From contig NZ_AP022321.1 in NCBI RefSeq assembly GCF_013393365.1, forward strand, positions 1,274,001-1,338,000: DNA of 64,000 nucleotides, read 5' to 3'. This DNA is from Veillonella nakazawae. Its GTDB lineage: Bacteria > Bacillota > Negativicutes > Veillonellales > Veillonellaceae. The position numbers and the translations under genes were made by a program. Positions 54,563-63,607 of this stretch are shown here, one piece after another. Within the stretch, counting starts at the first letter, position 1. Every line of letters begins with the position of its first letter. A model generated the notes under the pieces. It was given only the letters and a program-made list of their open reading frames with translations, had not been told where the DNA came from and did no database searches.

Positions 54563-55684
54563 ATGTCCAAACAATTAGCACCATTCCATTTTGATATCGT
54601 AGGTTCTTTCCTACGCCCAGCAGAATTAAAAGAAGCTCGTGAAGCTTTTACAAAAGGAAATATTACTAAGGAAGAACTAACAGCTGTAGAAGATCGTCTC
54701 ATTACAGACCTCATTCAAAAACAAAAAGCTGCAGGACTTCCTGTTATTACTGACGGTGAATTCCGCCGTGCCTATTGGCACTTAGATTTCATGTGGGGAT
54801 TTAATGGCGTAAAAGAAATTGAACTTGAACACGGTTACAAATTCGTTGGTCAAGAAACAGCGCCTGGTTCTCTCGCTCTTACTGGTAAAATTACAGGCAC
54901 TAACCATCCATTTGTAGAGCATTTCAAATTTGTAAAACAATTTGAAGATGAGCATACTACAGCACGTCAAACTATCCCTGCTCCATCCCAGTTCTTAGCT
55001 GAATTATTCCGCGAAGATAATGGTATCACAACACGCTCCTTCTATCCTGACTTAGAAGAATTAATTCAAGACATTGCTGCTGCATATCGTCAAGTAATTA
55101 AAGACCTCTACGAGGCAGGTTGCCGCAACATTCAATTTGACGATTGTACTTGGGGTATGTGCTGTGACCACGCATACTGGACTGGTCGCCAAAAAGATAA
55201 AAGCGTCACTATCGAAGGTGAAACAGCTAAATACCTACGCTTAAATAACTTGGCACTCGAAGGGCGCCCTCATGACTTAGCATTCACTACACATGTATGC
55301 CGTGGTAATTACAACTCTACTTGGGCTGCTAGCGGTGGTTATGAACCAGTTGCACCAATTCTATTCGCCAAAGAAAATGTAGATGCATATTATCTAGAAT
55401 TTGATGATGATCGCTCTGGTGGTTTTGAGCCATTGCGCGAAGTGTCCCCTAATAAAAAGGTTGTATTAGGCTTGATTACTTCTAAACGCCCAGAATTAGA
55501 AGATAAAGAAGTTATCAAAGAACGAATCAAAGAAGCTACCAAATATATTCCACTCGATAGACTTTGCCTATCCCCTCAATGTGGCTTTGCATCTTGTGAA
55601 ATTGGTAACCAATTGACTGAAGAACAACAATGGGCTAAACTTGCATTAGTTAAAGAAATAGCTCACGAAGTTTGGGGTGATTAA
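54563..55684 (+). CDS. MetE C-terminal-domain-like methyltransferase (YxjG/YxjH type)
   Basis: A 373-aa zinc enzyme of the cobalamin-independent methionine synthase superfamily, lacking the MetE N-terminal half. Motifs: FDIVGSFLRPAELKEAR, DGEFRRAYWHLDFMWG, QFDDCTWGMCCDH and zinc ligands in THVCRGNYN and LSPQCGFAS. I start at ATG 54563 (GGAGG upstream); a frame from 54458 is unsupported. Such proteins methylate homocysteine or related thiols. It is coupled to msrAB with no gap. Confidence 0.88.
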   Translation: MSKQLAPFHFDIVGSFLRPAELKEAREAFTKGNITKEELTAVEDRLITDLIQKQKAAGLPVITDGEFRRAYWHLDFMWGFNGVKEIELEHGYKFVGQETAPGSLALTGKITGTNHPFVEHFKFVKQFEDEHTTARQTIPAPSQFLAELFREDNGITTRSFYPDLEELIQDIAAAYRQVIKDLYEAGCRNIQFDDCTWGMCCDHAYWTGRQKDKSVTIEGETAKYLRLNNLALEGRPHDLAFTTHVCRGNYNSTWAASGGYEPVAPILFAKENVDAYYLEFDDDRSGGFEPLREVSPNKKVVLGLITSKRPELEDKEVIKERIKEATKYIPLDRLCLSPQCGFASCEIGNQLTEEQQWAKLALVKEIAHEVWGD

Positions 55685-56623
55685 ATGAATGAACACACTA
55701 TATATTTAGGAGGCGGTTGTTTCTGGGGCCTGCAAGGATACATCAGAAAAATTGAAGGTATCCTTTCGACCGAAGTAGGCTATGCAAATGGGCCTACTGA
55801 AAATCCAAGCTATGAAGATGTCTGTCATGATAGTGGTCACGTGGAAGCTCTAAAAGTTACATACGATGCAGACGTACTCTCCTTAGATCACTTAATTCAA
55901 TACTTTTTACGCGCCATTGATCCATTCAGTGTTAATAAACAAGGTGGTGACGTAGGTATTCAATATCGAACTGGTATCTACTATATCGATACAGCAGACA
56001 AGCCTATTATTGAAAGTACATTAGCACGTGCTCAATCCTTCGAAGGTAAGCCATTTGCCATTGAAGTATTACCTCTATCAAACTACTACTCTGCAGAGGA
56101 ATATCACCAAGATTACTTAGATAAAAATCCTAATGGCTATTGTCACATTCCACTAGGCTTATCCAATGAACCACTTATAGATGACAACGCATATAACAAG
56201 CCTTCCGAAGAAGACCTTAAGGCTTTATCTCCGCAAGAGTTCGAAGTTACACAAAACTCTGCTACAGATGCGCCTTTTAGTCATGAATTAACAGATGAAT
56301 TTAAAGCAGGTCTCTACGTAGATATCACTACGGGAGAACCTCTCTTCGTTTCTGCTCATAAATTCGAATCTCACTGTGGTTGGCCAAGTTTCACAAAGCC
56401 AATTGCGAAGGATGTTATTAAATATTATCAAGATGACTCACATGGCATGAAGCGTATCGAAGTGCGTAGCCGCATTGGTAACGCCCATTTAGGCCATGTA
56501 TTTGAAGATGGACCTAATGGATCACTTCGCTACTGTATCAATGGATCTGCCTTACGATTTATCCCGAAAGATGAATTAAAAGGTACAAAATACGAATATC
56601 TAATTCCATATATTGAAGACTAA
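55685..56623 (+). CDS. msrAB: Fused peptide methionine sulfoxide reductase MsrA-MsrB
   Basis: A 312-aa cytoplasmic fusion. MsrA has GCFWG with catalytic Cys12 (about 1-150), and MsrB follows (about 175-305), with ESHCGWPSF, NAHLGHVF and RYCINGSALRF carrying its catalytic Cys. No signal peptide and no CxxC zinc pair in the B domain. It reduces both diastereomers of methionine sulfoxide. The ATG directly follows the MetE-like stop codon, so methionine repair and synthesis are cotranscribed. Confidence 0.93.
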   Translation: MNEHTIYLGGGCFWGLQGYIRKIEGILSTEVGYANGPTENPSYEDVCHDSGHVEALKVTYDADVLSLDHLIQYFLRAIDPFSVNKQGGDVGIQYRTGIYYIDTADKPIIESTLARAQSFEGKPFAIEVLPLSNYYSAEEYHQDYLDKNPNGYCHIPLGLSNEPLIDDNAYNKPSEEDLKALSPQEFEVTQNSATDAPFSHELTDEFKAGLYVDITTGEPLFVSAHKFESHCGWPSFTKPIAKDVIKYYQDDSHGMKRIEVRSRIGNAHLGHVFEDGPNGSLRYCINGSALRFIPKDELKGTKYEYLIPYIED

Positions 56624-56655
56624 AAAAGGGCGCCTTAATCATAAGGCGTCCTTTT
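56624..56655 (+). terminator. Terminator behind msrAB
   Basis: A 13-bp stem with one G-T pair (56624-56636 with 56643-56655), ending TTTT on the plus strand. Confidence 0.85.
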
Positions 56656-56740
56656 AGTATACATAATGATTGCTTACTAAGTATAATATATTATGATACA
56701 TATTTACTAAGTAGACGGTAACTATATAAACCATATAAAA

Positions 56741-56769
56741 AGAGGATATATCTATTAGATATATCCTCT
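56741..56769 (-). terminator. Terminator behind the 3D-domain gene
   Basis: A 13-bp perfect stem AGAGGATATATCT / AGATATATCCTCT with an ATT loop; TTTT follows on the minus strand. Confidence 0.8.
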
Positions 56770-56780
56770 AAATTATTATA

Positions 56781-57758
56781 TTAATCCAACACGTATACTG
56801 TAACGTCTTGGCGACCAAAGTCCATAGCCTCACCATAAGAGTCCATTACAAGGTCGATTTTATTACCCACAATAGCACCACCTGTATCGGCTGCAATAGC
56901 TTCACCGTAACCAGGAATAAATAAACGTGTGCCTAATGGAATAACATCTGGGTCAACAGCTGCAATACCACGTACTGCAGGTACACCAGTAGCTGTAATA
57001 CCAGCGCCATCACCATCGCCAGCAAGGTAAGCAGAAGCTTCCATTACAATAGCACGAGATGAGCGACCAGCAATATTACGAGATGTAGTCACTTCACGAG
57101 TACCTTCTTTAATAATAGTAGGTACCATTTCGCGTTGTGTTACTTTAGATACGTCATTTGTCTTAATAACCGTACCATTACTATATAATGTTTCACGTTG
57201 TACACGTTCTAAACCAGGTTGACCAACTTGAACAACCTCTTCTTCACCTTGTGCCATTGTATCATCTTTTTGTCGAATTACTTGAATAGCAATTTCTTGA
57301 TCTACTGTAGACAAGGAGCGGCTTGTTACTTGTGCAATTGTGATATGTGTACCACTTAATACAGAACCATTTGCATCACCTACTACGGCGTAGTTAGGCA
57401 TTTTAAAACCAAGTTCATTAGCAACGCCTTGTGCAGTTGTTTCTGTAGTGAAAACAGCTCTAGTTTTACCATTAACAGTTACGTAAACTGGAATGGCGCG
57501 TACAACAGTTAATGTTGTACCATTTTGAACAGATGTTGAGCTGGAAATAACTTTATCATTTGGATTTAATTTAACCCCAGCATCGCGTACGATACCTTCG
57601 TTAGAATTTAAATGCGTTCTAACAGTGTGTGCTGCACCATCTACCATAACGGTAACAGTTTTATCATTATAAGAAAAACCTGTCATAGTTACAGCTGTTA
57701 CAATCAATCCTGCAACAACAGACGAAATATATCGTTTGTGTGTCTTATGAATTCTCAT
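56781..57758 (-). CDS. YabE-like protein: DUF348, G5 and 3D domains
   Basis: A 325-aa exported protein. A basic N-terminus and hydrophobic signal or anchor (about 11-29) precede two DUF348 domains (about 32-70 and 90-130), a G5 domain (about 150-220) and a C-terminal 3D domain (about 238-325). The 3D domain carries the three Asp in TATGVPAVRGIAAVDP, AADTGG and DLVMDS. Related proteins are cell-wall lytic transglycosylases (RpfB, YabE) or peptidoglycan remodellers. In B. subtilis the order tatD-yabE-rnmV-ksgA is conserved; here the genes keep that order but are separated. Confidence 0.9.
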   Translation of the reverse strand: MRIHKTHKRYISSVVAGLIVTAVTMTGFSYNDKTVTVMVDGAAHTVRTHLNSNEGIVRDAGVKLNPNDKVISSSTSVQNGTTLTVVRAIPVYVTVNGKTRAVFTTETTAQGVANELGFKMPNYAVVGDANGSVLSGTHITIAQVTSRSLSTVDQEIAIQVIRQKDDTMAQGEEEVVQVGQPGLERVQRETLYSNGTVIKTNDVSKVTQREMVPTIIKEGTREVTTSRNIAGRSSRAIVMEASAYLAGDGDGAGITATGVPAVRGIAAVDPDVIPLGTRLFIPGYGEAIAADTGGAIVGNKIDLVMDSYGEAMDFGRQDVTVYVLD

Positions 57759-57784
57759 ATTGTAATCCCTCCTGTAATGTAACT

Positions 57785-57814
57785 ATTCTACTACAGATAG
57801 ATATAACCTGTCAA
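57785..57814 (-). promoter_or_regulatory. Promoter of the 3D-domain gene
   Basis: TTGACA (57809-57814) and TAGAAT (57785-57790) on the minus strand, 18-base spacing, 26 bases before the ATG. Confidence 0.75.
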
Positions 57815-58104
57815 ACGCTATAGGTTAACAATAGTGCGTAAGCACTTGTAAATACTGAGTTTTATGTTATTTTATTTTCTATATTTTTTGTAAAAGTCCA
57901 CTGTATACGTACATATTGATATTTTTCAATACTATACAATATATTCCGAATTGTGTACATATATACGATACCACTACTATATATAGTATGTGAGTTTTTT
58001 TTATAATATAAATTGTATTTTTATGTGTTTTTGAATTGTTACCAATTTTTTCTACACATCCCGAAACTTCATTTTTATCTCATTTTTAAATATGTATACA
58101 TGTA

Positions 58105-58130
58105 AAAAAGCCTGTAAAAACAGGCTTTTT
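58105..58130 (-). terminator. Terminator behind ppk1
   Basis: An 11-bp stem AAAAAGCCTGT / ACAGGCTTTTT with an AAAA loop; T-rich on both strands. Confidence 0.88.
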
Positions 58131-58184
58131 CACTATTATGAAAATGTATTAAAATTCATCATTCAACACTACGTATGAATTTCA

Positions 58185-60302
58185 CTATTTATTCATCTTA
58201 AACATTGGTTGTAAACGCTCAATTACGGTCATTGACTCCTTATGCTCATGGGCAATAGCCTCTTTCATAAGTTCTTCTTGAGCAGAAATTGGATGTTCTC
58301 GATCATTAATTTTACGATATGAACCATCAGCTCTCATAATATGAGCTTTTAAGGTATCTTCTAAATATAAATCCAATATAGCTTTAACGCGCTCCTTATG
58401 GCGTTTATCTTCAATAGGAATCATAAGTTCTACACGTTCATTTAAATTTCTTGGCATCCAGTCTGCACTAGATAAGAATAGACTTTCATTTCCCCCATTT
58501 CGGAAATAGAATAGACGATGATGTTCCAAGAACCGTCCTACCACTGAACGTACCGTTATATTATCGCTGACACCGGCAATACCAGGTCTTAGTGTACAAA
58601 TACCACGAACTATAAGATCTATGCGAACACCTGCAGCAGAGGCTTCATATAATTTAGCAATAACTTCTTTATCAAGCAAGGAATTCATTTTACCAATAAT
58701 ATATGCTTCTTCGCCTTGTTTAGCGAATTCTATTTCACGGTCAATTAATTCCATTATTTTTTCCCGCAAATTTAAAGGGGCTACAATAAATTTATTCCAA
58801 ATTGGAGGATCGGAATAGCCAGAAATTAAATTAAAGAAACGAGATGCATCATCGCCATATTCATCGTTGCACGTAAATATGCCACAGTCCGTATACATTC
58901 GAGCCGTCTTACCATTATAGTTACCTGTAGCTAAATGAACGTAACGTCTAATACCTGCATCCTCTCTGCGCACAACCATGGTAATCTTAGAATGAGTTTT
59001 AAGACCTTTCAAACCATAAATTACATGACAACCTGCCTTTTCTAAGCGGCGTGCCATATGGATATTATTCTCTTCATCAAAGCGTGCTTTAACCTCCATA
59101 AGTACGGTTACTTGCTTCCCATTATCCGCAGCCTTAATCAAGGATGCAATAATTGGAGAATCCCCACTTACGCGATACAAGGTTTGTTTAATAGCGAGCA
59201 CATCTGGATCTGTAGCTGCTTGTGCAATAAATTGTTCTACTACAGCAAAAGACTCAAAAGGATGGTGGACGAAAAGATCTTGTTTTCCAATAACAGAAAA
59301 TAGACTTTCACCTTCATGATTAACTAATTCACTAGGTAGTTTAGGTTCAAATGGTACATAACGAAGCTGGTCAAGGCCTGGGTAGTTACAGAAATTAAAG
59401 TACATACGACAATCAAGATGACCGTCTATACGGTATACATCCTTTGGTTCTAATTCAACACTGGTAAGCACAAAGTCTAATAAATTATCCTTTACCTCAC
59501 CGCACACCTCTAATCGTACCGCATCACCACGACGGCGACGACGCAAAGATGCCTCTACTTCCGATAGCAAATCTGTAGCTTCTTCTTCATCGATTTCTAA
59601 ATCTGCATCACGAGTAATTCGAAACACCATATAATCTTCGATGCCATAACCTTGGAAAAACTGATTTGCGTAATATGTAATGACGTCCTCTAGGTAAACG
59701 AATCGATGTTCCTTATTCCCTCGACTTGGGATTTCAATAATACGATCGAGTACGGATGGAATTGGCAAGATAGCAATCTTATAATCCTTAGTACCATCTG
59801 GTTGTATTTGAAAGATACGCACAATAGCATTGATGGTATGATTTGTTAAAAATGGGAATGGATGACCAGAGTCAACGGCTAATGGCGTTACAACAGGATA
59901 GATATGTTCCTCAAAGTAATGACGTAACCAAGCTTTTGATTTAACATCGAGTAGATCCGGATTAGTAAAGAAGAAACCGTAGTTTTCAAGTTCAGTTAGT
60001 ACATTGTTTAAATATGTACTTTGCATAGAAACGAGTCGTTGTACAGACTCATCAATGGCCTTTAACTGTGCCTTAGCATCCATATGAGCAGCATCGTACT
60101 TAACAATGCCATTCACAACTTGATGGCGTAAACCAGCTACGCGAATCATAAAGAACTCATCTAAATTAGAGCTAGCAATGGCAATAAATCGGAGTCGTTC
60201 TAATAACGGAGTATTTGTATCAATAGACTCTAATAGGACGCGCTGATTAAACTTTAACCAAGACAATTCACGATTAAAATAATACTTTGCATTATTGAAC
60301 AT
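58185..60302 (-). CDS. ppk1: Polyphosphate kinase 1
   Basis: A 705-aa enzyme making polyphosphate from ATP. It begins YYFNRELSWLKFNQRVLLES, the N-terminal PPK1 signature. The catalytic histidine region KTHSKITMVVRR and YVHLATGNYNGKTARMYTD are present, as is the second His segment FLEHHRLFYFRNGG. Overlaps the upstream gene by 11 bases; operon ppx - paralogue - ppk1. Confidence 0.96.
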   Translation of the reverse strand: MFNNAKYYFNRELSWLKFNQRVLLESIDTNTPLLERLRFIAIASSNLDEFFMIRVAGLRHQVVNGIVKYDAAHMDAKAQLKAIDESVQRLVSMQSTYLNNVLTELENYGFFFTNPDLLDVKSKAWLRHYFEEHIYPVVTPLAVDSGHPFPFLTNHTINAIVRIFQIQPDGTKDYKIAILPIPSVLDRIIEIPSRGNKEHRFVYLEDVITYYANQFFQGYGIEDYMVFRITRDADLEIDEEEATDLLSEVEASLRRRRRGDAVRLEVCGEVKDNLLDFVLTSVELEPKDVYRIDGHLDCRMYFNFCNYPGLDQLRYVPFEPKLPSELVNHEGESLFSVIGKQDLFVHHPFESFAVVEQFIAQAATDPDVLAIKQTLYRVSGDSPIIASLIKAADNGKQVTVLMEVKARFDEENNIHMARRLEKAGCHVIYGLKGLKTHSKITMVVRREDAGIRRYVHLATGNYNGKTARMYTDCGIFTCNDEYGDDASRFFNLISGYSDPPIWNKFIVAPLNLREKIMELIDREIEFAKQGEEAYIIGKMNSLLDKEVIAKLYEASAAGVRIDLIVRGICTLRPGIAGVSDNITVRSVVGRFLEHHRLFYFRNGGNESLFLSSADWMPRNLNERVELMIPIEDKRHKERVKAILDLYLEDTLKAHIMRADGSYRKINDREHPISAQEELMKEAIAHEHKESMTVIERLQPMFKMNK

Positions 60303-61857
60303 GACGATCCCCTCCCCTTACTAGTACGATTTCCATACCAAATACCTCTGTAAAGTATTCAGAATCGCGATTAAAGGTCCACCATTCTAAGGAGATATCC
60401 TCATTAGTACGACAGAATACATATAGTACATTATCTCTTTCTTCCAATGTTACATCAGAGATTTTTTGATTGCTCCCCGCGTCGAGTGCACAAGCAACAC
60501 GAATAATTGCTACTAGCTTCGTAACCTGAATTTTTTGTAATTCTGTTAATGCATTGAAATACGCATCGTCATCATTTGGTGTTCCCTTGTAGTGGTAATA
60601 TACAACATTAGCTACTACTTGTTTTTCTTCTTCTGAAAGCCCAAATATATCGGTCCCCATTACGATATGATACGCATGCTCCCCATGATTTCGTAAATTT
60701 ACAAACTTGCCAACCGAGCAAAGAATGGAAGCTATACGACATAAATATCCCCATCGTTCCGGTAAGCCTTTATGGCGTAAAGCGTTACAGAATAAAGCGC
60801 TAAACTTTTCTACCTCCGCATCATGAATACGGTCTGTATGATATCTGGCGGCCACAGCACGGGCTAACTGTGCATTTTGCTCTCGCAACTGATACATAAA
60901 TGGATTATTCTCTGACTCTACCCCATAGAACCAACTAATGCCTTGAGAGAATGAAAAGCTACTAAAAATTAAAGATTTCGGCCCTATAGCCGTAATAATT
61001 TCATTAAATAAAATCATGGTAGGCATTAAAATATTAGCCTTATATTCAGGTAATTTATAACGGTTCATCAACTTTGTTGCAGTTACACCATCAAAAGAAT
61101 TAATAAGACCTTTAAATCGTTCTGGCTCAACAGTAATGATATCTTCTTTATTATTTTCTTGTCCCATTAAATGAGTCATATATTGCGCTTCGTCACCAGA
61201 TAAGACAATACTATCAATATTAAAGGTTTGTAGTTCTTCACGGAGTGGTCCAATCATACGATGTAAATATTCCGTAATAGCCCTTGGAAATGATATAGAA
61301 GATCGTTGATTTCGATTAAATGACTCCATAACACGTAAGGAACCACTATGCATATTGCGTTGGAACAGTAAGCTTTCACCGCGCCAAACTGTTAAACCGA
61401 CCCCACCAGATGTAATATCTAAGAATAATGTAGCCTTTGTAGGATCAGTTAGATGGTATTGATGTGTCATCTTGTAATATAGTAAGGCGTATTTGTAATA
61501 TACCTCTTTCGGCATATCGATGACCTCAACACGCATCCCTGTTTGAATATAAATTTGATCTAAAATACTACGACGATTAGTAGCCTCACGTATTACTGTC
61601 GTACCATATAGTTTGGAACGAGTCACGCCATAATCGGCCATTAATTGCTTATATCCCTTTAAAATATGACAGATTTCTTCAATTGTTTTAAAACTCAACC
61701 GAGAGGTTTGAAATAACTCCTCCCCAAAGGTTACTTCTCGCGCTGCATAATCGATGACACGTACATCGTCTATGCCTTTATACTCTAATATGGTAATGCT
61801 CATGCTACTGGAGCCCACATGTAACACTGCATATCGTAATGCTTTTGGTAATGCCAT
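60292..61857 (-). CDS. Ppx/GppA-like protein with degenerate active site
   Basis: A 521-aa protein with the length and layout of the adjacent Ppx (actin-fold phosphatase plus helical HD-like part). The phosphate-binding motif reads HVGSSSMS (canonical D.GSNS.R), the second reads DITSGGVG (canonical DLGGGSTE), and the catalytic GEEEAR region reads DMPKEV. It may be a regulatory or polyphosphate-binding paralogue. Its ATG overlaps the ppx stop by one base. Confidence 0.8.
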   Translation of the reverse strand: MALPKALRYAVLHVGSSSMSITILEYKGIDDVRVIDYAAREVTFGEELFQTSRLSFKTIEEICHILKGYKQLMADYGVTRSKLYGTTVIREATNRRSILDQIYIQTGMRVEVIDMPKEVYYKYALLYYKMTHQYHLTDPTKATLFLDITSGGVGLTVWRGESLLFQRNMHSGSLRVMESFNRNQRSSISFPRAITEYLHRMIGPLREELQTFNIDSIVLSGDEAQYMTHLMGQENNKEDIITVEPERFKGLINSFDGVTATKLMNRYKLPEYKANILMPTMILFNEIITAIGPKSLIFSSFSFSQGISWFYGVESENNPFMYQLREQNAQLARAVAARYHTDRIHDAEVEKFSALFCNALRHKGLPERWGYLCRIASILCSVGKFVNLRNHGEHAYHIVMGTDIFGLSEEEKQVVANVVYYHYKGTPNDDDAYFNALTELQKIQVTKLVAIIRVACALDAGSNQKISDVTLEERDNVLYVFCRTNEDISLEWWTFNRDSEYFTEVFGMEIVLVRGGDRHVQ

Positions 61858-63404
61858 TATGCCTCCTTACGAGATTCATGCCACTCTATTTCTAATATTT
61901 TCTTGAATTCCTTTTTGAAAGATTTTGAAAGCTTTTCTACAGCAGTTTTTGTGACACTTACATTGCGTCCCTCTAGGTAAAATACCTTTATAACTACACT
62001 CGTATATTTAATATTTACCTCTAACCGCTTAATAAATTGTTCATGACTTTCATCAAGAGCCTCTGCTATGGCTAAAATAATGGAAAGTTTTTGCCCTAAT
62101 AAGCGTTGCTCTTGATCTAATAATTTACCATATAAGAAATTTTTATATTCCTTTGGCGTCAATCCATGAGAGTTCATCACTAAAAATGCACTAAAAGCTT
62201 GTTCCACATGGGAAATACCATATAAATTACTATTAACTAACATGTAACAACCATGGCGGGCATGACTATAATAGTTAACTCGTTTGCCTATATCATGCAA
62301 TAATCCCGCTGCGATTAAGCATCGTCTAAAATTCTTATCCGCCTTATGAAGTGGCTCTAATGCATCATACAAAGTGGTAGATAATTTCGTAATATACTTA
62401 GCATGCACTAGCTCATGCTTTGTCATACCTAGCAGTACATTTTCCGCAGAGTGGACTAAAATATCTTCGATAATTGAATTTCCACCTAAATAATTCTCTC
62501 CATAATAATCGTAAAACAAACCTTCCCGTAAACCGCAACCGCCCACAACGAGTGTCTTAGTATTTACATAGTTAAATAGTTCATCCACAATAGTAAGCCC
62601 TGCAATGATAATATCTGCACGGTCCGATGATAAACCACTAATTTTTTTACGAGCCTCTAAGGATTTACCTTTTACATCTTCCAAGATTTCGTGAAATCTA
62701 TGATATGGTAGTTCATAATTATGTAGCTTCGTAATAGGATATGATAGTTTACGTTGATCTATTTTAGCAATATTACGAGCTGTACCACCTATACCTAATA
62801 GAGGTAGTTTTATATTTTGAAGCCACGTATGTTCCTTAATGGTTTTCTTTACGGCCTTCGTCATCTTTTCTAGTTCCTTAGGAGTATACTCATCACCTTT
62901 TTGATAGGTTCCTGTTAAGGTTAGAGCCCCTATAGGTAAGCTAACAGCTTTCACGATATGTCGATTTTTTACTAGCGTTACCTCTGTACTAGCACCACCT
63001 AAGTCAAAGATAATAAAATCTTTGAGCCCAATCGTATTAATAACCCCAAGGAACCCAAGGCGAGCCTCTTCTTCACCAGCAATACATTCTAGATTAAGTC
63101 CAGTTCGTTCTTTTACAGCTTTAATAAAAGCATCTCCATTTTTAGCTAGACGTACTGCAGCCGTAGCAACAGCTTTTATGGTATCTACCCCCATAGCATC
63201 CGCCATATGAACAAAGCCTTTTAATGCGCGTAAAGAACGCTCCATTGCCTCTTTCGTTAACTCATGAGTGCCCCACATATTTTCACTTAAGCGGACACTT
63301 TCTTTTTCTTGATATATGAGTCGATAACTACCGGTCTTAGAAATCTCATAAATGACAAAACGAACGGAGTTGGATCCTAAATCTATAAATGCAATACGTT
63401 TCAT
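61857..63404 (-). CDS. ppx: Exopolyphosphatase / guanosine pentaphosphatase (Ppx/GppA)
   Basis: A 515-aa enzyme. Phosphate motif 1 AFIDLGSNSVRFVIYEI, catalytic AGEEEARLGFLGV, motif 2 FDLGGASTEV, and a C-terminal HD-like helical domain with LLHDIGKRVNYYSHARHG. Degrades polyphosphate or pppGpp. First of three overlapping genes ending in ppk1. Confidence 0.94.
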   Translation of the reverse strand: MKRIAFIDLGSNSVRFVIYEISKTGSYRLIYQEKESVRLSENMWGTHELTKEAMERSLRALKGFVHMADAMGVDTIKAVATAAVRLAKNGDAFIKAVKERTGLNLECIAGEEEARLGFLGVINTIGLKDFIIFDLGGASTEVTLVKNRHIVKAVSLPIGALTLTGTYQKGDEYTPKELEKMTKAVKKTIKEHTWLQNIKLPLLGIGGTARNIAKIDQRKLSYPITKLHNYELPYHRFHEILEDVKGKSLEARKKISGLSSDRADIIIAGLTIVDELFNYVNTKTLVVGGCGLREGLFYDYYGENYLGGNSIIEDILVHSAENVLLGMTKHELVHAKYITKLSTTLYDALEPLHKADKNFRRCLIAAGLLHDIGKRVNYYSHARHGCYMLVNSNLYGISHVEQAFSAFLVMNSHGLTPKEYKNFLYGKLLDQEQRLLGQKLSIILAIAEALDESHEQFIKRLEVNIKYTSVVIKVFYLEGRNVSVTKTAVEKLSKSFKKEFKKILEIEWHESRKEA

Positions 63405-63460
63405 GCTACTAACCTCGACTTACTATAGTTCAGTATGAATATACTTAAGTATACCATAGA

Positions 63461-63498
63461 AAAACGCGATTCTCACCGATATGGGAGAATCGCGTTTT
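63461..63498. terminator. Bidirectional terminator between ppx and tatD
   Basis: A 14-bp perfect stem AAAACGCGATTCTC / GAGAATCGCGTTTT with a 10-base loop; ends in TTTT on both strands. Confidence 0.8.
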
Positions 63499-63607
63499 AT
63501 AATTTATTATTCTAGTTATACTTAGTGTATTTTGTAATATCTAATACTAAAGCTCTTAGAATTTTACCAATATTATTTACTAGCATACATGATTACGAGC
63601 ATTCAAG

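Larger units (their letters stand above)
57759..58184 (-). other. Region upstream of the 3D-domain gene
   Basis: About 425 AT-rich bases holding the gene's promoter and the ppk1 terminator. A small hairpin AGTGC GTAA GCACT (57833-57846) lies upstream of the -35. No c-di-AMP riboswitch core recognised and no other gene seen. Confidence 0.5.

Noticed and set aside
57759..58184. c-di-AMP (ydaO) riboswitch before the 3D-domain gene
   Set aside because: Such switches occur before some cell-wall genes, but I could not find the conserved core.
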